Shown here: in pieces, positions 23,334 through 32,021 of the stretch
How the letters are laid out: each line of letters begins with the position of its first letter
Position numbering within the stretch: position 1 is the stretch's first letter
NCBI RefSeq assembly: GCF_003651225.1
Contig: NZ_RCDB01000001.1
Location: 930,001-994,000, forward strand
From: Microbacterium telephonicum
GTDB taxonomy: Bacteria > Actinomycetota > Actinomycetes > Actinomycetales > Microbacteriaceae
Direction: 5' to 3'
DNA length: 64,000 nucleotides
The notes under the pieces: model-generated
What the model was told of the DNA's origin: nothing
The model's input: only the letters and a program-made list of their open reading frames with translations
The model's database searches: none
Position numbers and translations under genes: made by a program

Positions 23334-25613
23334 TTGGAAGGTCCTGAAATCACCGCCGCCGAAGCCGTCCTCGACAACGGACGCTTCGGCACCCGCACCG
23401 TCCGGTTCGAGACCGGACGCCTCGCTCAGCAGGCGCAGGGCGCCGTCGCCGCGTACCTCGACGACGAGACGATGCTCCTGTCGGCCACCAGCGCCGGCAA
23501 GCACCCGCGTGAGGGCTTCGACTTCTTCCCGCTGACCGTCGACGTCGAGGAGCGCTCCTACGCCGCCGGCAAGATCCCCGGGTCGTTCTTCCGCCGTGAG
23601 GGCCGCCCCTCCACCGAGGCGATCCTCGTCTGCCGTCTCATCGACCGCCCGCTGCGCCCGTCGTTCGTCGACGGCCTGCGCAACGAGGTGCAGATCGTCG
23701 TGACCGTGCTCTCCATCGCGCCCGGCGAGTACTACGACGCCCTCGCGATCAACGCCGCCTCGGCGTCCACCCAGATCTCCGGTCTGCCGTTCTCCGGCCC
23801 CATCGCCGGCGTGCGTCTCGCGCTGGTCCCCGGCCACGGCGAGCACGCCGACCAGTGGGTCGCGTTCCCGAACCAGAAGATCGTCGAGGAGGCCGTGTTC
23901 GACCTCATGGTCGCCGGTCGTGTCCTGCCCGACGGCGACGTCGCGATCATGATGGTCGAGGCCGAGGCCACCGAAGGCAGCTGGAACCTCATCAAGGGCG
24001 GCGCCGTCAAGCCGTCCGAGGAGATCGTCGCCGGCGGTCTCGAGGCCGCGAAGCCCTTCCTCAAGCAGCTCGTCGAGGCGCAGGCGCAGATGGCCGCCAC
24101 CTCGTCGAAGGAGCCGGGCGTCTACCCCGTCTTCGCGCCGTACAGCCAGGAGACCTACGACTTCGTCGCCGGTCGTTCCTACGACGAGCTCGTCGGCATC
24201 TACCAGATCGCCGACAAGGTCGAGCGTCAGAACGCCGACGACGCCGTCAAGGACCGCGTCAAGGCCGAGCTGATCGCCGCCGTCGAGGCGAACGAGCTGC
24301 CGGCCGCCGCGCCGCTCGAGTTCGCCGCCGCCTACAAGTCAGTCACGAAGAAGATCGTCCGCGGCCGCATCCTCACCGAGGGTGTGCGCATCGACGGTCG
24401 CGGGCTCGCCGACATCCGCCCGCTCGACGCGGAGGTGCAGGTCATCCCGCGCGTGCACGGCTCGGCGATCTTCCAGCGCGGCGAGACCCAGATCCTGGGC
24501 GTCACCACGCTGAACATGCTGAAGATGGAGCAGCAGATCGACTCGCTGTCGCCCACGACGAGCAAGCGCTACCTGCACCACTACAACTTCCCGCCCTACT
24601 CGACCGGTGAGACCGGCCGCGTCGGGTCGCCGAAGCGTCGCGAGATCGGGCACGGCTTCCTCGCCGAGCGCGCCCTCGTGCCGGTGCTGCCCGCCCGTGA
24701 CGAGTTCCCCTACGCGATCCGTCAGGTCTCCGAGGCGCTCGGCTCCAACGGCTCCACGTCGATGGGTTCCGTCTGCGCGTCGACCCTGTCGCTGCTGAAC
24801 GCGGGTGTGCCGCTGCGCGCGCCCGTCGCCGGCATCGCGATGGGCCTGGTCTCCGACGAGGTCGACGGCCAGACCCGCTACGCGGCGCTGACCGACATCC
24901 TGGGTGCCGAGGACGCGCTCGGCGACATGGACTTCAAGGTCGCCGGCACGAGCGAGTTCATCACCGCGATCCAGCTCGACACCAAGCTCGACGGCATCCC
25001 GTCGTCGGTGCTGTCGGCCGCGCTCACGCAGGCGAAGGAGGCGCGCACGACGATCCTGAACGTGCTCAACGCCGCCATCGACGGTCCCGACGAGATGGCC
25101 CCGACCGCGCCCCGCGTGATCAGCGTGCAGATCCCCGTCGACAAGATCGGCGAGCTGATCGGCCCGAAGGGCAAGACGATCAACGCGATCCAGGACGAGA
25201 CCGGCGCCGACATCTCCATCGAGGAGGACGGCACCGTCTACATCGGCGCCGTCGACGGTCCGTCGGCCGAGGCCGCCCGCGCCCAGGTCAACGCGATCGC
25301 CAACCCCACCAACCCGGAGGTCGGCGAGCAGTTCCTCGGCACCGTCGTGAAGATCGCGACGTTCGGCGCGTTCATCTCGCTGCTGCCCGGCAAGGACGGC
25401 CTGCTGCACGTCAGCGAGGTGCGCAAGCTCGCCGGCGGCAAGCGGGTCGAGAACGTCGACGACGTGCTCTCGGTCGGCCAGAAGCTGCTCGTGCGCATCA
25501 CGAAGATCGACGACCGCGGCAAGCTGTCGCTCGAGCCCGTGCTCGAGGAGGCCGCCGACCAGGAGGGTCGCGCCGCCGCCAGCGAGGGCCCCGAGGCTCC
25601 CGCCGAAGGCTGA
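23334..25613 (+). CDS. pnp: polyribonucleotide nucleotidyltransferase (PNPase)
   Basis: Phosphorolytic 3'-5' exoribonuclease of 759 aa. Two RNase PH-like domains are visible: the first starts [17 protein letters not shown], the second [20 protein letters not shown] near residue 345. They are joined by a helical linker. A KH domain ([19 protein letters not shown], about 602) and an S1 domain ([18 protein letters not shown], about 663) complete the standard order. TTG 23334 is used as start since AAGGAGAG lies at the right distance and the family N-terminus begins LEGPEI. Degrades mRNA in a homotrimer. It lies behind a structured leader and is followed by a GC-rich hairpin. Confidence 0.97.
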   Translation: MEGPEITAAEAVLDNGRFGTRTVRFETGRLAQQAQGAVAAYLDDETMLLSATSAGKHPREGFDFFPLTVDVEERSYAAGKIPGSFFRREGRPSTEAILVCRLIDRPLRPSFVDGLRNEVQIVVTVLSIAPGEYYDALAINAASASTQISGLPFSGPIAGVRLALVPGHGEHADQWVAFPNQKIVEEAVFDLMVAGRVLPDGDVAIMMVEAEATEGSWNLIKGGAVKPSEEIVAGGLEAAKPFLKQLVEAQAQMAATSSKEPGVYPVFAPYSQETYDFVAGRSYDELVGIYQIADKVERQNADDAVKDRVKAELIAAVEANELPAAAPLEFAAAYKSVTKKIVRGRILTEGVRIDGRGLADIRPLDAEVQVIPRVHGSAIFQRGETQILGVTTLNMLKMEQQIDSLSPTTSKRYLHHYNFPPYSTGETGRVGSPKRREIGHGFLAERALVPVLPARDEFPYAIRQVSEALGSNGSTSMGSVCASTLSLLNAGVPLRAPVAGIAMGLVSDEVDGQTRYAALTDILGAEDALGDMDFKVAGTSEFITAIQLDTKLDGIPSSVLSAALTQAKEARTTILNVLNAAIDGPDEMAPTAPRVISVQIPVDKIGELIGPKGKTINAIQDETGADISIEEDGTVYIGAVDGPSAEAARAQVNAIANPTNPEVGEQFLGTVVKIATFGAFISLLPGKDGLLHVSEVRKLAGGKRVENVDDVLSVGQKLLVRITKIDDRGKLSLEPVLEEAADQEGRAAASEGPEAPAEG

Positions 25614-25627
25614 TCCGCCCGGTTCGC

Positions 25628-25663
25628 ACGCGCCCGTCCCTCCCTCCGGAGGGGCGGGCGCGT
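25628..25663 (+). terminator. pnp hairpin terminator
   Basis: ACGCGCCCG at 25628 pairs with CGGGCGCGT ending at 25663, and the stem extends inward through TCCCTCC and GGAGGGG. It starts 15 bases after the pnp stop. It lacks a T-run. Confidence 0.7.
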
Positions 25664-25863
25664 CCGTTCGCCACCCGTGTCCCCCGGATGGGGGACATCA
25701 GCGTAGGGGGAGAACTCCCCTGGTCCAAAGCGTTATCCAATGTTTACCGCGTGTTCCGGTCAATGCGCGGCCGTGGGGGAGGTCTGCCCTACCCTCGGAA
25801 GTACGCACCGGGGGGTGCGTGAGAACACGGACCTCCTCGAGAGTTCGTGAGGGGGGTGCGGGA

Positions 25864-26928
25864 ATGGGTTTCTTCGGCGTCGGTACATCGGCCTCCGATG
25901 ACGCGCCCCGTGCCGCGCTCGCGACGGCCACCGCGACCACCCCGTCGGAGTCTCCGGCGGCGCACCCGTCCGCGCCGATCCCGGTGCAGGGACCCGCGAT
26001 CGGCGCCGCGGTGCGGGAGCCCCTCGGCGAGACCGGCTTCCGGGTGTTCCCGCTCATCCTCGGCGGCGCGGAGTTCGGCTGGCACGTCGACCTCGCGGCC
26101 GCCCATGCCATCCTCGACGCCTACGCCGAGCGCGGCGGCAACGCCGTGCACACCTCGGACGCCTACTCGTCGGGACGCAGCGAGCACATCATCGGCCAGT
26201 GGATGCACTCGCGCGGCCACCGCGACGATGTCGTGCTGGGCGTGCGTGTCGGCGGCGGCGCCGAGCACCCCGGCCTCGGATCGGTCAACCTCGTGCGGGC
26301 CGTCGAGGCGTCGCTGACCCGGCTGCAGACCGATCGCATCGACGTGCTCTACCTCGACGCGACCGCCGACAGCCAGACGGCCCTCGAAGACACCCTCGCC
26401 ACCGCCGACTGGCTCGTCGGAGCCGGCAAGGTGCGCGCACTCGGCGCCTTCGGGCACACCGCCGCGCAGCTGGTCGAATCCCGCATCCTCGCCTCGGCCG
26501 GCTACCCGCGCCTGACGGTGCTCGACGTGCCGTACAACGTGCTGCGCCGCAAAGACTTCGACGGCGATCTGCGGCTCGTCGCAGGCGCCCAGGGCATCGC
26601 CGTCACGCCCTCGCAGGCACTCGAGCACGGCTTCCTCTCCGGCGCCCACCGCTCCCGCTCCCAGATGGGACAGTCGGTGCGCGGCGCGCAGCTGGCGGCC
26701 GCGATGAACCGTCGCGGCACCCGCACGCTGCGCGTGCTCGACGCGATCGGCGCCGAGCTGTCGGTGCCGCCCGCTGCCGTCGCGATCGGCTGGCTGCGCG
26801 CGCAGCGGGGCGTCGTCGCCCCGATCGTGAACGCCTTCGCGGTGTCGCACGTCGACGAGCTCGTGCAGGGCGTGGGGGTGCGGCTCGGCCGATCCCACCT
26901 CGCCGACATCGCCCGCGCCGCCGACTGA
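25864..26928 (+). CDS. aldo/keto reductase family protein with degenerate active site
   Basis: Protein of 354 aa. Residues 1-45 are a low-complexity Ala/Thr/Pro linker after a short MGFFGVG start. The rest follows the AKR TIM-barrel order, with FPLILGGAEFGW, RAVEASLTRLQTDRID and GKVRALGAFGHTAAQL. Aligning the catalytic tetrad gives His96 for Asp, Tyr101 kept, Arg128 for Lys and Asp165 for His, so three of four residues are changed. It is therefore unlikely to be a normal NADPH reductase. The gene is preceded by an AT-richer stretch (about 25730-25760) and a perfect hairpin (25804-25819). I recall close relatives in Microbacteriaceae; their role is unknown. Confidence 0.8.
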   Translation: MGFFGVGTSASDDAPRAALATATATTPSESPAAHPSAPIPVQGPAIGAAVREPLGETGFRVFPLILGGAEFGWHVDLAAAHAILDAYAERGGNAVHTSDAYSSGRSEHIIGQWMHSRGHRDDVVLGVRVGGGAEHPGLGSVNLVRAVEASLTRLQTDRIDVLYLDATADSQTALEDTLATADWLVGAGKVRALGAFGHTAAQLVESRILASAGYPRLTVLDVPYNVLRRKDFDGDLRLVAGAQGIAVTPSQALEHGFLSGAHRSRSQMGQSVRGAQLAAAMNRRGTRTLRVLDAIGAELSVPPAAVAIGWLRAQRGVVAPIVNAFAVSHVDELVQGVGVRLGRSHLADIARAAD

Positions 26929-27016
26929 CGGCATCCGGGCCCGTCGCCGGGGTGTCGTCGGAACGCTGACGTAGGGTGGAGGAGTCCCTCCACATCGAGC
27001 GTGAAGCGAGTCCGTC

Positions 27017-27616
27017 GTGACCCACTATCTGTACCTGGTCCGACACGGCGAGCACGTCGACGCCGAGCACGGCCTCGCCGACGGCCCCCTTTCGGCGCGC
27101 GGTCGACGGCAGGCCGCGGCGATCGCCGACCGGCTGTCGGGTGTGCCTCTCGACGCCGTCCGGCACTCCCCGCTCGAGCGCGCCGCCGAGACGGCCCGCG
27201 CCGTGGGGGAGCGGATGCCGGCGATCACGCCGCAGCCGAGCGCGCTGCTGTTCGACTGTGTGCCCAGCGGCCCGACCGCCGACACGCCGCCCGGATACGA
27301 GGCGTTCTTCGGCAGCTACACCGACGCCGAGCTCGACGCGGGATCAGCCCAGATGGCCGACGCCGTCGACGAGTTCCTGGCCCGCAAGGCCGGGGGCCAC
27401 GAGCTGCTCATCACCCACAACTTCGTCATCGCGTGGTTCGTGCGCGAAGTGCTCGACGCCCCCACCTGGCGCTGGATGACGGTCAACCAGGCCAACTGCG
27501 CGCTGACGCTGCTCGCGCAGCGCCCGGGGCGCCCGTGGGCGCTCGTCACCCACAACGACATGGCGCACCTGCCGATGGAGCTGCGCACGGGCCTTCCCGA
27601 GCTACCGCCGGTCTGA
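27017..27616 (+). CDS. histidine phosphatase family protein
   Basis: Phosphoglycerate-mutase-like phosphatase of 199 aa. The catalytic RHG motif is in YLVRHGEHVDAEHG at the N-terminus. A second Arg lies in RHSPLERAAETAR (about residue 55), and the distal catalytic His in ELLITHNFVIAWFVREVL (about residue 134). The phosphohistidine chemistry is therefore intact. Substrate is not evident. GTG 27017 lies downstream of a TAGGGT box (26972-26977), with a hairpin GTGGAGG/CCTCCAC just after that box. The next gene starts four bases after the stop. Confidence 0.85.
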   Translation: MTHYLYLVRHGEHVDAEHGLADGPLSARGRRQAAAIADRLSGVPLDAVRHSPLERAAETARAVGERMPAITPQPSALLFDCVPSGPTADTPPGYEAFFGSYTDAELDAGSAQMADAVDEFLARKAGGHELLITHNFVIAWFVREVLDAPTWRWMTVNQANCALTLLAQRPGRPWALVTHNDMAHLPMELRTGLPELPPV

Positions 27617-27620
27617 GCGG

Positions 27621-28466
27621 ATGCCGCAGCCGCCCGCCGAGCTCGATCTCACCGTCGCCGACGTCCACCGGCTGGTCGCGTCGCAGCATCCGTCGCTCCT
27701 CGGCCCGGTCCGACGCGTCGCGCACGGCTGGGACAACGATCTGTTCCGCCTGGGCGACGACCTGGCGGTGCGCCTGCCGCGCCGGGCGAGCGCGGCACCG
27801 CTCGTCGTCCACGAGCAGCGATGGCTGCCGTTGCTGGCCCCGCTGGTCCCCGTCGCCGTCCCGGTGCCGGTGGCGGTGGGCGTGCCGGAGGGGGCGTATC
27901 CGTGGCACTGGAGCATCGTGCCCTGGTTCGAGGGCGTCAACGCGCTCGACCTCGCTCCGCCGGTGCGCGACGGCTTCGCGGCGCAGCTGGGCGGGATCCT
28001 GCGGCGCCTGCACGTGGCCGCGCCCGCCGACGCGCCGTTCAACCCGGTCCGCGCCGTGCCGCTCGCCGACCGCGACACCGCGGTGCGGCCGCGGCTTGCC
28101 GCCGTCCCGGCGCTCGTCCCGGTGTGGGAGGAGGCCCTCGCGGCGCCCGCACACGAGGGCCCGCCGGTGTGGGTGCACGGCGACCCGCATCCGGGCAACA
28201 TGCTCGTCGGCGGCGACGGCCTGATCAGCGCGCTGCTCGACTTCGGCGACGTCAGCGCCGGAGACCCGGCATCCGACCTCGCGATCGCGTGGCTCGGGTT
28301 CACCGCGACGGGGAGGGACGCGTTCCGATCGGCGGTCAACACGGATGCCGCCACCTGGGCGCGGGCCCGGGGCTGGGCCGCCGCGATCGCGGCCCTGCTG
28401 CACGATGCCGAAGACCCGGGTCTGCGCGCGATGAGCGCTCACGGCGTCGGCGAGCTCACCCGCTGA
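27621..28466 (+). CDS. aminoglycoside phosphotransferase family kinase
   Basis: APH-fold kinase of 281 aa. The ATP-binding lobe has VRRVAHGWDNDLFRLGDDL with RLPRR as the lysine-like position. The catalytic loop is VWVHGDPHPGNMLVGG (Asp about 192), and the metal-binding Asp is in ALLDFGDVSAGDPASDLA. This is the group often annotated as aminoglycoside phosphotransferase; most members in non-clinical actinobacteria phosphorylate unknown small molecules, so resistance cannot be assumed. It follows the phosphatase gene by 4 bp, so kinase and phosphatase may share a pathway. Confidence 0.85.
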   Translation: MPQPPAELDLTVADVHRLVASQHPSLLGPVRRVAHGWDNDLFRLGDDLAVRLPRRASAAPLVVHEQRWLPLLAPLVPVAVPVPVAVGVPEGAYPWHWSIVPWFEGVNALDLAPPVRDGFAAQLGGILRRLHVAAPADAPFNPVRAVPLADRDTAVRPRLAAVPALVPVWEEALAAPAHEGPPVWVHGDPHPGNMLVGGDGLISALLDFGDVSAGDPASDLAIAWLGFTATGRDAFRSAVNTDAATWARARGWAAAIAALLHDAEDPGLRAMSAHGVGELTR

Positions 28467-28500
28467 CGGGCTGCGCCGGATCCGGCGACCGAGACTCCGC

Positions 28501-29721
28501 CTACGCGGGGTCGGCGGCGTCGCCGACCGCGGGCTCGCGGGGGATCGGGTCCTTCGGGAGCTTCCGCACCTTCGCGCGGCGCTTGCGGCGCTGCGGGATC
28601 ATCGAGCGCATCTCCTCGAGCTTGCCGAAGCACAGCAGGCGGTCCTCCGCCTCGAGTACCACGCCCTTACGCGGGTTCGGGATCACCTGGGCGCCGCGGT
28701 GCAAGGTGAGCACCGTGATGTCGCGCTCCCACAGCCCCGACTCGCCGAGCGTCTGCCCGACGAGGTTCGCGGCGGCGTGCACGACGAGCTCGGCCACCCC
28801 GTACCCGGTCGAGACGGTGAGGCGCTGACGCACGTCGATCTCGGGGAAGGCGACCTGGTTCGCGATGAAGTCGACGATGGCGCCGGCCACGTCGAGGTTC
28901 GTCGCCTCTTCGATGCCCTGCAGGCCGGGCGAGGAGTTGACCTCCATGACGAGGGGGCCGTCGGTGCCCATCAGCATGTCGACGCCGGCGATCTTCAGGC
29001 CCATGATCTGCGCCGAGCGCACGGCGACCTGCTCGTACTCGGGCGACAGCTCCACGGCTTCGACGGTGCCGCCGCGGTGCACGTTCGAGCGGAACTCGTC
29101 GCCCGTCGCGGTGCGCCGCATCGCCGCGACGACGCGGTCGCCGACCACGAGCGCGCGGATGTCGCGTCCGCGGCTCTCCGCGACGAACCGCTGGATGAGC
29201 ACGTTCTGCTTCGTGGAGTGCAGCGTCTCGATGATCGCCTCGGCGACCTTCACCTCGGGGGCCAGGATGACGCCGATGCCCTGCGTGCCCTCCAGCAGTT
29301 TGATGACCACGGGCGCACCGCCCACCCGCTCGATCGCGGGTCGCACGTCCACACGGTTGCGCACGAACGCCGTCGCCGGCATCTGGATGTTGTGCCGCGA
29401 CAGGATCTGGGTGGCGCGCAGTTTGTCGCGCGCGTTGGAGATGCCGTTGGCGGTGTTGGGCGTGTACACGTCCATCTGCTCGAACTGGCGAACCACGGCG
29501 GTGCCGAAGTAGGTGATGGAGTTGCCGATGCGGGGGAGCACCGCGTCGTAGTCCGACAGCGGGCGGCCCCGGAAATGGAGGTCGGGCTCGGCTCCCGACA
29601 GGTCGATCGCGAAGCGCAGCGTGTCCAGCACGCGCACGTCGTGACCGCGCTGCTGCGCTGCAGCCTTCAGACGCTGGGTGGAGTAGGCGCGCGGGGCGCG
29701 CGAGAGGATGGCGATTCTCAT
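28501..29721 (-). CDS. rimK: RimK-type ATP-grasp glutamate ligase with C-terminal TrkA_C-like domain
   Basis: Protein of 406 aa. Residues 1 to about 290 match RimK: MRIAILSRAPRAYSTQRL, PRIGNSITYFGTAVVRQFE, the ATP-grasp lysine in PVVIKLLEGTQGIGVIL, RDIRALVVGDRVVAAMRR and the metal site in LVMEVNSSPGLQGIEEAT. After about residue 300 comes RQRLTVSTGYGVAELVVHA followed by VLTLHRGAQVIPNPRKGVV, which resembles an RCK_C/TrkA_C ligand-binding domain. RimK adds glutamates to the C-terminus of ribosomal protein S6 in proteobacteria; the target here is unknown. ATG 29721 is chosen by family alignment. The start lies 24 bp from the divergent RimB-like gene. Confidence 0.87.
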   Translation of the reverse strand: MRIAILSRAPRAYSTQRLKAAAQQRGHDVRVLDTLRFAIDLSGAEPDLHFRGRPLSDYDAVLPRIGNSITYFGTAVVRQFEQMDVYTPNTANGISNARDKLRATQILSRHNIQMPATAFVRNRVDVRPAIERVGGAPVVIKLLEGTQGIGVILAPEVKVAEAIIETLHSTKQNVLIQRFVAESRGRDIRALVVGDRVVAAMRRTATGDEFRSNVHRGGTVEAVELSPEYEQVAVRSAQIMGLKIAGVDMLMGTDGPLVMEVNSSPGLQGIEEATNLDVAGAIVDFIANQVAFPEIDVRQRLTVSTGYGVAELVVHAAANLVGQTLGESGLWERDITVLTLHRGAQVIPNPRKGVVLEAEDRLLCFGKLEEMRSMIPQRRKRRAKVRKLPKDPIPREPAVGDAADPA

Positions 29722-29745
29722 GCGTTGCTCTGGGAGGATCGAGGG

Positions 29746-30228
29746 GTGACGGAACCCTTCCATTCAAACACCGTCGTCGGCTGGCGCGAATGGGTCGCCC
29801 TGCCGCCGAGCGAACTCGGCTGGATCAAGGCCAAGATCGACACGGGTGCCCGCACGTCGGCGCTGCACGTCGTCGGCATCGAGGAGTTCGAGCGCGACGG
29901 GCGTGCGTGGGTGCGCGGCACGGTGCGCCCGTGGCAGCGCTCGATCGCCGACGCCGCCACCCTGGAATGGCCGGTGCACGACATCCGCCGCATCCGCAGC
30001 TCGTCGGGACACGCCCAGCGGCGCTTCGTCGTGCTACAGCGGATCGTGCTGGCCGGGCGTGAGATCACCGCCGAGGTGACTCTCACCAACCGCGACAAGA
30101 TGGGCTTCCGGATGCTGATCGGGCGCGAAGCGCTGCGCCACGGGTTCGTGGTCGACGCGCGCGCCGGATTCCTCGGCGGCCGCGCGCCGAAGTCGGTGCG
30201 CCGCCGCAACCGCGGGCTTCCCGACTAG
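29746..30228 (+). CDS. ATP-dependent zinc protease / retropepsin-like RimB
   Basis: Protein of 160 aa. The pattern WIKAKIDTGARTSALHV holds the DTG motif of the retropepsin-like aspartic protease domain (DUF785, RimB). It continues WPVHDIRRIRSSSGHAQRRF and MGFRMLIGREALRHGFVVD, both conserved in the family. RimB works with RimK in modifying ribosomal protein S6 in Pseudomonas. GTG 29746 is chosen for GGGAGGATCGAGG upstream and the divergent layout. Its stop overlaps the stop of the acetyltransferase gene tail to tail (CTAG). Confidence 0.85.
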   Translation: MTEPFHSNTVVGWREWVALPPSELGWIKAKIDTGARTSALHVVGIEEFERDGRAWVRGTVRPWQRSIADAATLEWPVHDIRRIRSSSGHAQRRFVVLQRIVLAGREITAEVTLTNRDKMGFRMLIGREALRHGFVVDARAGFLGGRAPKSVRRRNRGLPD

Positions 30229-30716
30229 AGCGTCTTGCCGTACCAGCGCGTCGCGTTCGGGTTGTCGTTGTACGGGTCGATCGCCGTGAAGCCGCTCGCG
30301 GCGTAGAGTCCGCCGGCCGCCTCGAGCGTGTGATGGGTGTCGAGCACGAGCTCGGCGGCATCCCACGAGCGTGCCCGCTCCTCGAGTCCCGTCAGGAGCA
30401 CGCGCCCCCAGCCTCGGCCGCGGGTCTCCGGCCGCAGATACAGGTGCTTCACCTCGTAGCGGATGCCGGCGGGCCCGTCGGCGATCCGCCGGATGCCGCC
30501 GCAGCCGACATCGCGTCCGTCGGCGACGGCGACGAGGAACACCCCGGCCGGCGGGGTGAACACGGCGGCGTCGGGGAACACCGGGCGATAGGTCTGCCCC
30601 TTCGGGAACGCCGTCCCGCGCATCTGGAAGTACTCCTCGAGCAGGGCGTGCGAGCGGGGGTCGTCGGCGGGACGCTCCTGCAGGGCGACGGTCGGCGCGG
30701 CGGGGGTTTCGGCCAT
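30225..30716 (-). CDS. GNAT family N-acetyltransferase
   Basis: Acetyltransferase of 163 aa. The acetyl-CoA-binding motif A is YEVKHLYLRPETRGRGWGRV (RxxGxG/A type). Before it lies DVGCGGIRRIADGPAGIRYE. The C-terminal NDNPNATRWYGKTL is typical for this branch. Substrate unknown. A TACGCT box seven bases before the ATG on the minus strand indicates leaderless expression. The box lies 32 bp from the divergent dapB start, so the two promoters nearly touch. Confidence 0.83.
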   Translation of the reverse strand: MAETPAAPTVALQERPADDPRSHALLEEYFQMRGTAFPKGQTYRPVFPDAAVFTPPAGVFLVAVADGRDVGCGGIRRIADGPAGIRYEVKHLYLRPETRGRGWGRVLLTGLEERARSWDAAELVLDTHHTLEAAGGLYAASGFTAIDPYNDNPNATRWYGKTL

Positions 30717-30723
30717 GCGCTCG

Positions 30724-30741
30724 AGCGTAGCCCCGTAGGCT
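30724..30741. promoter_or_regulatory. overlapping divergent leaderless promoters (GNAT gene and dapB)
   Basis: On the plus strand TAGGCT (30736-30741) is seven bases before the dapB ATG. On the minus strand TACGCT (complement of 30724-30729) is seven bases before the acetyltransferase ATG. Only 32 bp separate the two start codons, so the two polymerases must compete for the same DNA. Confidence 0.5.
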
Positions 30742-30748
30742 GGAGGCC

Positions 30749-31564
30749 ATGACGACGACGCGAGTGGCCCTCGTCGGGGGCACCGGGAAGCTGGGCGGCA
30801 TCATCCGTGCCGTCATCGACGAGACCGAGGGCTTCGAGGTCGTCGCCGTGCTCGGCTCGGCCAGCAGCCTCGACGAGCTGGACGGCGCCGACCTCGTCGT
30901 CGACGCCTCTACGCCCGCCGTGTCGATCGACGTCGTGCGCGCGGCGATCGAGCGCGGCATCAACGTGCTCGTCGGTACGTCGGGCTGGTCATCGCAGCGC
31001 ATCGCGCTCGTCCGCCCGCTCGTCGATGCGGCCGGCACCGGTGCCGTCTTCATCCCCAACTTCTCGCTCGGCTCCGTGATCGGTTCGGCGCTGGCGGCGG
31101 CATCCGCATCGTTCTTCCCGTCGATCGAGATCGTCGAGACGCACCGCGAGACGAAGGTCGACTCGCCCAGTGGCACCGCGGTGCGCACCGCCGAGCTCAT
31201 CGCGGGTGCGCGTGCCGAGGTCGGACCCGTCGAATCGCCGCACGCCGACCAGCGTGCCCGCGGTCAACAGGTCTCCAGCATCCCGATCCACTCGCTGCGC
31301 CGCCCGGGCGTCGTCGCGAAGCAGGAGACGATCCTGTCCGGCCCCGGCGAGTCGCTCACGATCGTGCACGACACGATCGACCCCGCCCTCGCCTACGCCC
31401 CCGGCATCCGCGTCGCCCTCGCGGCCGCGCGCGACGCGCGGGGCGTGACGGTGGGCCTGGACAGCCTCATCGACATCGGCGTGCGCGTCCCCGCCACCCG
31501 CGACCCGCGACCGGCCCCCGAGGGCGGCGTGCCCGGTCAGGTCGCCCGCGCCACCGGAGCATGA
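30749..31564 (+). CDS. dapB: 4-hydroxy-tetrahydrodipicolinate reductase
   Basis: Enzyme of 271 aa in the diaminopimelate/lysine pathway, reducing the product of DapA with NAD(P)H. The Rossmann motif is VALVGGTGKLGGII. The catalytic and substrate loop is VETHRETKVDSPSGTAVRT (standard form HHxxKxDxPSGTA; the second His is Arg here). GTSGWSSQR and NFSLGSVIG are further family markers. Leaderless start at ATG 30749. The stop overlaps the next gene's start by 4 bp. dapA lies about 5 kb and dapF about 20 kb away, so the pathway is not clustered. Confidence 0.93.
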   Translation: MTTTRVALVGGTGKLGGIIRAVIDETEGFEVVAVLGSASSLDELDGADLVVDASTPAVSIDVVRAAIERGINVLVGTSGWSSQRIALVRPLVDAAGTGAVFIPNFSLGSVIGSALAAASASFFPSIEIVETHRETKVDSPSGTAVRTAELIAGARAEVGPVESPHADQRARGQQVSSIPIHSLRRPGVVAKQETILSGPGESLTIVHDTIDPALAYAPGIRVALAAARDARGVTVGLDSLIDIGVRVPATRDPRPAPEGGVPGQVARATGA

Positions 31565-32007
31565 GCACGCGCATCGGTGTCGCCGTCATGGCGGTCGCCC
31601 TCCTGCTGTACATCGTGCTCGTCGGTCAGCGCGCCTGGCTGCTGGTCGCCTCCGGCGACGGCGTCGGCATCGCGATGGGGGTCGCCCTCATCGTGCTGCC
31701 GCTCGTGGCGGTGTGGGGGCTCGGGCGCGAGATCTTCTTCGGCGTGCGCGCGGAGGCGCTCGGGCGTCGCCTCGACGCCGAGGGTGCCCTACCCGCCGAG
31801 CAGCTCGACGTCAAGGCGAGCGGCGCGCCCGTGCGTGACGAGGCGGCCGCCCTGTTCCCGGCGTACCGGGACGCCGTGGAGCAGCATCCGGACGATTGGC
31901 GGGCGTGGTACCGCCTGGGCCTCGTCTACGACGGCGCCGGCGACCGCCGGCGGGCGCGCCACGCCGTGCGCACCGCCATCTCACTGGAACGCTCAGCCCG
32001 CGGCTGA
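31561..32007 (+). CDS. membrane-anchored TPR-like protein
   Basis: Protein of 148 aa. Two helices near the N-terminus (AVMAVALLLYIVLVGQ and GIAMGVALIVLPLVAVWGLG) are followed by a soluble tail whose end, YRDAVEQHPDDWRAWYRLGL then RRRARHAVRTAISLER, looks like one tetratricopeptide repeat. It starts on the ATGA overlap with dapB, so it is translated with it. This small membrane/TPR gene is often seen beside dapB in actinobacteria as I remember; its function is unknown. Confidence 0.75.
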   Translation: MSTRIGVAVMAVALLLYIVLVGQRAWLLVASGDGVGIAMGVALIVLPLVAVWGLGREIFFGVRAEALGRRLDAEGALPAEQLDVKASGAPVRDEAAALFPAYRDAVEQHPDDWRAWYRLGLVYDGAGDRRRARHAVRTAISLERSARG

Positions 32008-32021
32008 GGCTTGGGCGTCGG

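Noticed and set aside
27621..28466. Antibiotic resistance call for the APH-like kinase
   Set aside because: The motifs show a kinase fold only. Most chromosomal members of this family are not aminoglycoside-modifying, so no resistance is claimed.
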